The notes under the pieces: model-generated
The model's database searches: none
What the model saw: the letters and a program-made list of their open reading frames with translations, nothing else
Told to the model about the DNA's origin: nothing
Program-made: the position numbers and the translations under genes
Shown here: positions 46,201-64,000 of the stretch, piece by piece
Position numbering within the stretch: position 1 is the first letter of the stretch
How the letters are laid out: each line of letters opens with the position of its first letter
Origin: Eopsaltria australis
Lineage: Eukaryota > Chordata > Aves > Passeriformes > Petroicidae
Assembly: GCA_034509425.1 (NCBI GenBank)
Contig: JAVTVJ010000143.1
Span: 3,225,001-3,289,000, forward strand
Length of the DNA stretch: 64,000 bases
Direction of reading: 5' to 3'

Positions 46201-47460
46201 CTGCTTCTGGCAGAGGCATTTCTCAGTAAGTTGTGGAAAAGCTCAGTTTTTAGGAGATCAGTGCTGTTTCAGAGTATGTCACTGCTGTGTTCCCTTAAGG
46301 ACGCCAGTTCATGGGGTTTTTTTTGCCTCCATCTCTTTACCACTGTAACTCTGATCTCCTTCAAGACCATTGAGATATGTGATAGACTGTTGCTGCACTG
46401 TCCTGGGTAATTCTTGATCTAAAAAATGGCATGGGGTAAAGTAAGAGTCCAGAGACTAAACCCTATGGTTTCTCTGAGAGCAGCAAGGCAGGGCTGCAGA
46501 ACAAAGAAAAGGGCCACATAGCCTGGATTGAAGGAAGGTCAGGTAGTGTTCAGCTACATCTTTCATTATTTGTATACATCCATAATTTTTATTAAGAATT
46601 CACAGAAATTATTCTACTAGTTCTGCTCCGATAAAAAATACCTCACAGTGTGGGAGAGAATAGCAAGTAAACCAAACATGAGGGAGTTCAATATTTCAGA
46701 AAGAGATGTCGCCTAGATGGCCAGGATCTTCCTAGTGCTGATAGCACATAGCATGGAGGTGCAATCCTATAGCAAATACTAATTTAAAAGTACTGCATAG
46801 CAACAGGACAGGCAGCGGCCGACTTGCTCTCATTTGATTTTGGGAGCTGTAAGACCAGCCAACAACCCTTCCCCCTCAAGAACCCATACGGCATTCCTGA
46901 GGCAAGTGTTAATACTGGATCCCGACCAAGAAAGAATGCTTATAGACTCAGGAGACAAGAGGAGGATGATGCACTGCCTGCTTCTTTCTGCTCATTTTCC
47001 CTCATGCCCCATTGCTCCTGTACTTGAAATGCCCCTCGCACAAAGACCTTTAACACAGTGGCAAGCAGCTCCCAGCAGGATCTGAGGCACAGCAGTGCAT
47101 GCAGCCTGCCTGCCCTTGGCAGGAGCTGTTCTGACTAATGGAAACAGCAGAAACTCGAGAGACAGGCATGGAGAAGGCTGGAAAGTGCTGATGGGGGAAA
47201 CTCCTGGTGGAATGCGCAAGGATTAAAACCTACAAGAGCACAGCAGTGTTCAGCACCAAGTTATTCCCAAACTGCCCTTGCCGAGCATGGCTGGTTGTTT
47301 CCTTCCCCCATGTCATGCTGAGATGCACTCCCGAGATACCTCACAGTACAAAGCAATAAATGGCCAAACACGCTGCAACTAATACACCCTGGTCTCTTAA
47401 CTGGGAGCAGGGCTGCAGGGCTGAGAAGTCCCTCTCTTGGAATCTTAGTGCCACCTTGTG
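43230..47460. other. Intergenic DNA with a small tandem repeat
   Basis: No gene is supported. It contains a purine-rich GAAAG/GGAAA stretch near 43306-43335, an X-box-like GTCACCATAGTGAC at 43669-43682 and a triple 14-bp repeat at 45843-45884. The 43.7-44.6 kb part has overlapping frames on both strands without family features. Confidence 0.55.
45843..45884 (+). repeat. Triple 14-bp tandem repeat
   Basis: Three consecutive copies of GTAAGGCAAGTCT plus one variable base (T, A, G). Only the last base differs, so the expansion is recent. Confidence 0.95.
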
Positions 47461-47970
47461 CTGGGAACGGTAACAGCCAATGGATAAAAGGGCTAGTCCG
47501 GAACAGCGAAGGAGAGGAAGGGGAGGAGAAACCGTCGTTGGAGAAAAGCTGCATTAAGTGTTTTGGCTTTTGGAGATCTTTCCTCGGGGTACCAAGCAGC
47601 ATCGCTCCCAATATCCCGCTGTAGGGTAGAGTCCTTTTATGAAGGGACAGGTGGGGTACAGCGAGCAACTCTTTGCAAGTGTGCCCTGCGCCCAGACAGC
47701 GGCACCGAGTCACACCTCAGCTGTAACCGTGCACAGATTGCTGCAGCTGGCAGGTGCCAGCTCTGTCCTTGGCACAGGCAAGTCCAGGGAGAAACACGCT
47801 GTCACCTCAGACAGGAAAATTTTGCTGAATATTACTGACATCCCCTCTGGAGCCTGGTTTGCAACACCGATAAATAGTGCAGGTGTGGAAGATAAACCAG
47901 TAACAGGCAACAAGCATTTTACAGAGCAATTTCCAGATGCAAAATACTGCTATCCTAAACCAATGCACAG
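47460..47970 (+). other. Orphan CpG-rich block resembling a first exon with a splice donor
   Basis: CpG dinucleotides are locally frequent (about 13 counted by eye in 47461-47760), unlike the CpG-poor surroundings. GCCAATGGATAAAAGG at about 47477-47492 combines a CCAAT box with a TATA-like word. The block stays open in one plus frame (47639-47974), and a strong donor, CACAG before GTGAGAGG, follows at 47971. I do not recognise the encoded peptide. Best guess is an alternative promoter or the first exon of a noncoding RNA; an enhancer is equally possible. Confidence 0.35.
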
Positions 47971-47972
47971 GT

Positions 47973-50218
47973 GAGAGGAGCTGGCATCCTTGGGAGATAC
48001 AAAAGCAGGGTTTGAATTTCTTATTTGTTTATTTTAAAATTATTTTGAGACTTTTCTCTAAAGATGGGTTAAATTCCATCTGGTCAAATCAAATTCTGAA
48101 AATGAACTTCTGAAAATGCCTGTTTCTCTACCCTGAGTTTTAGGGGAGCTTTAGTGTAGTCAGTCTCATGGTTTTATTTGTTAGTTTGTTCAAAAATAAG
48201 AGGTTATTACTTTGTGAAAAACTGTATTTCAATGTCAGTTGCAACGATTTTGCACTGCTGTTGATCCATTAAGTTTTATCTTTTTACCACTTGGAACATT
48301 TTTGCAAGCGGACTATGGAATTGCAGACAGTATTGCTTTGAGTTTTATTCACTTCAGGGTTTCTTTACAAACTTAAAGAAAAGGGGGAAAAGAAAAGGAT
48401 TTTGAAAAATGTTTCTGTAGCAAGGTGGGAATTTTCTTGCAAGCACCTTGGAAAGAAACGGTGCGAGCATCCTGCTCATGCAAACTGCTTACAACCAGAA
48501 TTCAGTCACTTGAATTTTAAAGTAAATAGGTACTCTTAAGGTACTCTTAAGGATTAAAACAACACAAGATTAACACTGTTTTCTCTCAGAACAAGAATGA
48601 TAAACCTAAGAAATTTAGAATTGAAGTTACGTTCAAAAGAAATCTGACAGTGCTACAGAAATGCTATTAGAGAGGACAGCTCTTATCCCAAAGGGTCTTA
48701 CATAAAGCACAATTCCAAAGCCACACTAAGCAGTGCCTCCGTCTTCAGCAAGACTCGGGATGCAGATAAAATTTACCAATTAGGTACTTACTACAAGGTA
48801 GAGTCAGACTAAAAGAGCCACATGGATCATTTTTCCATTGGTGATAAATCACCACAACTGCGTGTGGGATGGCGGATACACCTCAGCTTTTTGACAGAAC
48901 CTAACATTACATCCTGACGGGGAGGGAATACCATCACTGGAAATTAGAGAGTGCTGAAGGTAGAGAGAACACCACCAGGCTTGATTTTTGTCTTCCACTC
49001 CCTTCTCCCAGATTCCTGCCCCTTTGGCATTTGCAGTGCACAAGCTCTGATGTAACAGGATGGATGAACATTAGTAGTGATGTCACCCAGTTCAGCAACC
49101 ATGGCAGCAAAGCAGTGCTGATGTTGGGACGTTGGTGCCCAGCAGCAGGGCTGCTTTTGGCTGCTTTGGTGCAGCACCTGCTGGGAGCACTGCTCTGGGC
49201 TCTTGCTGATGGTGAACTCCACAGCACGAGTTGGGAGGTGCCTTTTTCCAGACTCCAGACACTTCTGGGGCAGCAGCTGCATCTTGTGTGCAGGTCAGCT
49301 GCCTGGGGTGAAAGTGTGATATTGGAAAAGCCCCTCAAGGACAGAGTTGAAGATGGGGTAAAACATTAAACACTCCATATGGAAGCAGAGAGCACCGTAT
49401 GACCCAAGTATTTCCCAGCAGGGAAGTCTTCTATTTAACTGGATGCTTGATGCCATTGACACAGTATCCGTGTGCTCTGCCTGACAGTGCTGTGAGAAGG
49501 GGTATGCACATATGAACTGATTACTGATTGGTGTAATAACACTATCCATAATGTTTTATTATATCACTTCTACTGACAGCCCAGCCTGACACAGAAGTGT
49601 TACACACAAGCAGGCATGAGACAGCGATCAGCTCATCCCTTACCTAACCTGTGTGTTCTCACTGACAGCACTTTCTTTTCCTATCAAACACTCCTCACAG
49701 CTTTTCCCTCTTGGCATTTCTCCCTCTTCAAGTCTCTGAAATGCATGTCCAGTCCATCCAGACATGTCATTAGAGCAAAGCTGGAATGACTCAGACCAAA
49801 CAGGTCCTGGTATCAGCAGGGTCCAACAGGAGTTTCTTTAACAACAAGGGCACACCCAAGGCTGGACCTCAACGCTTGCTGTTGCTCCTGAAGTTGGGAA
49901 GTGTTGTCTGCTGAAGCATTGGTGAGTTGGTGTTATGGGAATCCCTTCTGGACTGTTGCCTACTGTGACTGGGTGGGCTGTGGATAATCTTTGGCTCTAG
50001 AACACGTCCCATGGGCCTTGCATTTGGGCTACAGAAAACGTAAATCTCTCAATTTGGAAAGACTCCTCTTCTGTCCTGGTATTCAGTACAATCCAAGAGA
50101 GTTTGGTAGCCCTGAACTATCCAGCAGTCTAGTCCTAATGCTGCATACGGAAGGTTTATGCAAATGTGAGTACAGTTATATCCTATCCATTACATTTCTC
50201 TGTCATTCTCTACCTTAG
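47973..50218. other. Intergenic DNA
   Basis: No gene is supported. A perfect two-copy 11-bp repeat, GTACTCTTAAG, lies at 48530-48551. Overlapping frames on both strands at 48.9-49.4 kb look like chance. Confidence 0.55.
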
Positions 50219-50820
50219 ATCATAGAGTAATGGAATGGTTTGGATTGGAAGGGACCTTGAAGATCATTCCAACCCTTCTGCCATGGACAGGGACACCTTT
50301 CCAGTAGACCAGGCTGCTCAGAGCCCCATCCAGCCTGGCCTTGAACACTGACGGGTATGGGGCATCCACAACTTCCCTGGGCAACCTGATCCAGTGTCTC
50401 ACAACCCTCACAGTAAAGAATTTCTTCCTAACATCTAATCTAAACCTCCTGCTTTGCAGTGCATTGCCATTGCCCCTTGTCCTATCACTTGTGAAAAGTC
50501 CCTCTCAAGCCTTCCTGCAGGCCCCCTTTCAGTGCTGGAAGCTGCTCTAAGGTCTCTGTGGGCTGTTCTCCAAGCTGAACAACCCTGGCTCTCTCAGCCT
50601 GCCCTCACAGTCTCTGTCAGCCTCCAGCCTCAGGGAGCGTAGGGCGCTCCAGCCCTCTGACCATCTCTGTGCCCCTCCTCTGGACCTGCTCCTCAGGTCT
50701 GTGTCTTTCCTGTGCTGAGCACTCCACACCTGGACACAGCACTCCAGGTAGGTTCTTATGAAAGCACAGTAGAGAGTGAGAATCACTCCCCCGACCTGCT
50801 GGGCACATTTTATTGGATCG
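50219..50820 (-). mobile_element. CR1 LINE, about 600-bp 3' fragment
   Basis: The plus strand begins ATCATAGAGTAATGGAATGG and a TTGGAAGGGACCTT block, the reversed CR1 3' terminus. The minus strand then shows decayed ORF2 C-terminal words ([38 protein letters not shown]) broken by frameshifts. It is 5'-truncated, the normal state of CR1 copies in birds. The right limit is approximate. Confidence 0.93.
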
Positions 50821-50873
50821 ATCAGTTTACCACCAATTCTGTTGTAAAATAGTGTGGCCAAACATGGGAATTA

Positions 50874-50940
50874 CACAGAATCACAGAATATTCTGAGTTG
50901 AAAGGGACCCACAAGGATCATTGAGTCCAACTCTTAACTG
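50874..50940 (-). mobile_element. Second CR1 3'-end fragment
   Basis: CACAGAATCACAGAAT, then GAAAGGGACCCACAAGGATC: another reversed CR1 3' terminus only about 50 bp beyond the previous copy. It is very short. Confidence 0.75.
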
Positions 50941-53750
50941 AATGGGGACTGAAGCAAAAAAAGACTAAAAATCTAATTATGAAATGGAACTGACTTCTGA
51001 TGATCATCATAAAGCACCAGTGGAAAAACCTATGGTTTGCAGGATCCATCAGTGGCTCCACACTTGACTGAAACTCACTACCGAACACATAAATCTCTGC
51101 TTGTTAAGCTAAAGCCATTCCCAAGCAACACAATTTCACTGGCCCCATACCTGTTTCAGCACTGAGATACCTGCACATGCAACAAGGAGTCCTCCAACAC
51201 CACCACTTGACCACCTAAGCTTGTGTGTCTGTGGCAGGAACTGTTCTGATAAAATTTCTTGCAAGGATGAATCCAAGTAAAATTACAGTTAAACCAAATG
51301 TAGCTGCCTGGGAAGAAGTAATGGATTTCCTTTGTGGGGAGGAGTAACACTCAACCAACCTGTATACCTTGCAATAAGAAAAATAATTGTAAAACATTTG
51401 TAAACAAAGTGTGAACTCAGGCACAACTGCCACAGAAATTCTCTTGCCTGTCAAAAAGGAGGGGCTATAGCAGGCAAAAAAGAGCAAATAAATGTTACTG
51501 CCATGAAGTGATGCTAAAGAACAGCAATCCACCCTTACCTCCTTACGTTGTGAAATCAAGGGTTTAGGAAGGGGCAACAGAGATTATGCAAGGCCATAGG
51601 TTTACTTAAGACCCAGCCCAAACAAGAGAATACTCACTGGGGGAGGGGGATTTAGGAAAAAGCATGATACTAGAAGATACAATGCAAACTTAGCTGATTT
51701 TCAGTAGGTTTCTTTCTGCACAGCTCCCAAGCCTTCAACCTTTCATTTTAAAAAGGGAACCAACCATACAAATATGGGGAGCACAGAAATTCTGCTTCTG
51801 AGCTGATTTTAAAAAAGGTAAATTGGCAGTATTGGGCAAAATGAGCAAAAAGTAACAACAACAACAACAAAAAACCCCAAACAAAACAAAAAACAAACAA
51901 ACAAAAACAAACCAAAAAAACCCAGCCAAAAGCAGACATGAACATACTTTGGGTACATGAGGGATTGGTGGCGTAACTGCACGTGACAGGATGCTCTCAA
52001 ATCTGCAGCCAGCCTGCCATTTTCATAGTGGCTAGGGGGTTTCCTTTATAGCCCAACAACCCATTACACATAACACACAACAAGCTGGTGAAGCCCATCT
52101 GTAATACACTTCCTCCAGTTCTTCAGCCTGCTAATGCTAAAACGTGCTGTGGTCTCTCCAAACCTACTTCTTACGAGTATCTTGGGCAATGAAACAAGGT
52201 AGACAGGGTCCCTGACAGCCCAATCACTGTGAGCTCCACAGTTCTTTGCAATCTGGACAAGAAACATAGCAAGGCTGTCAGGTTCTCAAACAGGTGACCA
52301 ACATTCACCTTCCCCTGCTACTGAGGTTATGGAAACACTGAGACCAATTCACATATAGATGATGAAAGAAAAATGCCCACTTCCTGCATCAGGGGAAAGG
52401 GGCATGACTGGGATTGTGGAAGCCCTGCCTGACCCACTTGGGGGAACACAGTTCATTGTTTTCAAGGTATCTGTAACACAAACATCTGTATAGTGGGACA
52501 TAGCCATGGAAATGACTAGGTGCTTTTGTTCCAGATTCTTCAAGACAAGAAGGTTGTTCAATGAACAAGACCAATCCAGAGATCCTGATGCCCAGTTACT
52601 TGTACTTAGGTCACATTAAAGGAAAAGGAAAATAGCTCACATTAAGGGGTTAGCCAAACTATAAGTCAGGAGGGCCATCCACTCCACAAAAACAGCTTCT
52701 CCCTCTAAGGCCAGGATTCACTTAAAAGTTCTTCCCTGTTTTATCATCTGCTCTCATTGCTTGATGTTGGTTTAGCAAGCCCTACCCCTGCTCTCGAGCA
52801 CACTGATCATAAATACCTACAACAGGGGGCAATGTTTAATTGCTGCATTGACCCCTTTTCCCTCACATGCTCAGGTGACTGACACTTCTGCAAACCAATC
52901 CCCCCACTACTAACACTGAGGCTGCCAGAGGAGCACCGAGTATGAACCTGCAAGCAGGAGCAGCAGGGACTGAAGGGCTGCAGGTGAAAGTGTGTGGAGA
53001 CTGTGTTCGGCTTTTACTGGTACAGCCACACGTGCTTGTAGGGCACAACACCCAGGGACAACGCCTGTGAATTCTGGAGGAAAGAGCTGTAGCAGTGTCA
53101 TTTGTCATCAGCTGGTTCCTGGACACTTCCTACTTCAAGGCAAGCCTTTAATATCCCATCTCTCTCTCCTTGAACCCACTGTATGATAGAATACAATTAA
53201 AGACCACACAAGACAAGCCACCACAGCTGTGAGCATACTCACCAAAAGGTTCATGCAGTCCTCCCAGAACTGCAGGCCGAGGTGTGACAGGATGAGCCAT
53301 GGACTGGATAGACAGACCCACCCATGTTCTAAAAACATACACACCCTGGCATGACACAAGGCCTTCCCCAGACACTGACAAAGTTACAAGGGTTAGGGTC
53401 AACTCTACACTTAATCTCTGCACTAATGCTTTCACCACTGGGTAACATAGTGACCATGAAACTCAAGCTGTTGATCTTTAGGGCAGAGAGAGTTAGACTT
53501 GACATGAAAATCCTGAGCAGCCCACAGTGGATTCAGCCGACCCAAAAGCACCTGTTTTAGGATGAAACTTGTGTTTCTACACCCCTAGATACAAAAACTC
53601 AAAACCCTAATCCATGGTCAAGTAGAAGCACAAATACCACAGACAAAAGCAATATAGAGTTATGTCAACTTTGACATTTCAAACCTGTTTGAAAGAAATG
53701 GCTTAGGAAGAAGCTGATTTATACATACAAACAATCCATTGTGCCCAGAG
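50941..53750. other. Intergenic DNA between the CR1 cluster and the KMT5B 3' end
   Basis: Apart from the A-rich stretch near 51.9 kb and one CACGTGAC E-box near 51981, nothing was recognised. Confidence 0.55.
51852..51927 (+). repeat. A-rich (CAA/CAAA) low-complexity stretch
   Basis: Begins with about four CAA units, followed by imperfect CAAA words. Could be the tail of a decayed retroposed sequence; no body was recognised next to it. Confidence 0.85.
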
Positions 53751-53765
53751 GTTTCCTAACATTCT

Positions 53766-53771
53766 TTTATT
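53766..53771 (-). terminator. KMT5B distal candidate poly(A) signal AATAAA
   Basis: Canonical signal with a downstream TTGTTTGTATGT element on the minus strand. Would give a 3'UTR of about 1.3 kb. Confidence 0.5.
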
Positions 53772-55021
53772 AAAAACCAAAGAGCCAAAGATCGCCCTGA
53801 TGCTCTTCATTGTTATAAAGCAGACTCTGAAGTATTAAGTGAACTATGTATGAGCAAAGAACTCCAACTGATGCAGAGTTTAAAACTAGGTTTACAGTTT
53901 CCTATTTTATTGGCATGGATGTATTTCTAAACTTAAAAACCCTTCTGGCAAGTTATCTCAATTTCTTATGACAAAATTTCTCACAACACACAAATATTTA
54001 CAACATATACATATTTTTTCAGTCTTTTACAACTGGTTCTTAAAAGACAAACAATTCATAGGTTACCACAGAACAAAAGCTGTGACTTAGTTGTTTTTAA
54101 TTTGATAAAACTATCATAAGTTAAAGTGAATAGATTTTTCTTTAAATTCCTTGTAGCATTTTACAAGTGCAACAGAAAAATATGAAGAACCAATTTAGGA
54201 TAGCTGCAGTTCATTGGATAAATGCTGCCCGTCGTAATCACATTATTTCACAGCAAATTCTTGAAAAAATAAGCACCAATCATTCTTGCAAAGAACAATT
54301 TTATCTAAAAGTATTGAAAAGTGTTAAATACAAGGTGTTTAATTTACGTAACAAGCAATAAATACACCATATCCAAACTTTATTCTGCATACTGCTACCC
54401 TTGTACATATAATGTACTAAAAAGTCAGCAAATTGTCAACACCTTTTAATATTTTTTTTCTCTTTTTTTAAAGAAATCAATTTGACTTCCAACCAACGGT
54501 TTGCTACTATAACAAAGGCCACAAACAGTACGTCTGGGACAGCATACAGTGTTAAAACTGACAAACTCCAAGGGGGAAAAACCATCTAGCAAATAAATCA
54601 GAAAGCTGTAGATCATTGCTGGTGATATTAACATATACTAGAAAACCTTAATATGCTGCTACTATGATTTTGTAAATTGTTTAGTCAAATATTGTAAGAG
54701 CAAACTAACGCCCCTACTGATCAAAAATAATTCTGTAGCCACACTGTATTCTCATTGTCCTGCATGGAAAGATCTGATGCAATTTCATAACTTTGCTTGA
54801 GCCTTTATTTTACAACAGAGCATTACCTCTAACTTGGAATTGCACATAAGAAGGCTATTAAAAAGTACAATAAAAATCTGCACAAATCAGACTTAAGAAG
54901 AGTCAGTATGCTGTACACTTTCTACAATATTATGTTGATAGGTGAATAAAGAAGTGCTGCCACTAAGTTTTTCAGAAAGTTCTTTAGTTGAGGAATAATC
55001 AAATGGAATTTTTGTTGGGTT

Positions 55022-55064
55022 TTTATTATTATTATTTTTTTAATTTTTTTTTTTTTTTTTTTTT
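55022..55064 (-). repeat. A-rich tract in the KMT5B 3'UTR just after the stop
   Basis: On the transcript, about 21 consecutive A followed by AAT units and an AATAAA. It starts about 36 nt after the stop. Either a proximal poly(A) signal or a site of oligo-dT mispriming in cDNA. Confidence 0.8.
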
Positions 55065-55100
55065 AGAAATGACATCCAGGTCAGTTTAAGACCTATAAGC

Positions 55101-64000
<8,900 letters not shown>

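Larger units (their letters stand above)
53750..55100 (-). other. KMT5B: KMT5B 3' untranslated region (end inferred)
   Basis: AT-rich DNA following the stop. Reversed AATAAA signals lie at 55022-55027, 54804-54809, 54379-54384, 53906-53911 and 53766-53771. The last is followed by CA and a GT-rich stretch on the transcript, the best cleavage context. The true end needs 3' reads. Confidence 0.55.

Noticed and set aside
51735..52000. Hydrophobic Phe/Val/Cys-rich minus-strand frames resembling membrane proteins
   Set aside because: They translate the A-rich CAA/CAAA stretch on its T-rich strand; low complexity, not a gene. The same holds for 63540-63898.

Overview
This window is vertebrate, almost certainly bird, nuclear DNA. 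Split genes with GT-AG introns, a CpG-island promoter, CR1 non-LTR retrotransposon 3' ends of the avian type and a solo LTR of an avian ERVL-like kind all point that way. No bacterial, plasmid or phage feature was seen. The two recognisable genes, CHKA and KMT5B, are neighbours in the same order and orientation on human chromosome 11q13 (from memory), so the block appears syntenic across amniotes.

Layout. Both genes lie on the minus strand. CHKA (choline kinase alpha) is complete: twelve coding exons run from the ATG at 21828 down to the stop at 1127-1129, encoding 444 residues, followed by a 3'UTR with a poly(A) signal near 240. Its promoter lies in a CpG island at about 21.06-22.34 kb, with a TATA box, two CCAAT boxes, a GC box and a 65-nt pure purine run. 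CHKA intron 7 carries a clean solo LTR with a perfect 5-bp target duplication. The right end, about 53.75-64 kb, holds the 3' two thirds of KMT5B (SUV420H1, histone H4K20 methyltransferase). Six coding exons are in view, including a 20-nt microexon inside the SET domain, and the 5' part of the gene lies beyond the right edge. Between the genes is about 31 kb with no supportable protein-coding gene: three CR1 fragments, a diverged direct-repeat pair, several short tandem repeats, and one CpG-rich, exon-like block near 47.5-48.0 kb that could be an orphan promoter or noncoding transcript.

Functionally the neighbours are unrelated. CHKA phosphorylates choline in the cytosol, the first step of the CDP-choline route to phosphatidylcholine. 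KMT5B writes H4K20 di/trimethylation in chromatin. They are transcribed head to tail, with the KMT5B 3' end facing the CHKA promoter. I saw no frameshift or broken splice site in either gene. I did not find a new biological system. The most noteworthy signals are the SET-domain microexon, the intact solo LTR, the nested palindrome upstream of CHKA, and the orphan CpG-rich block.
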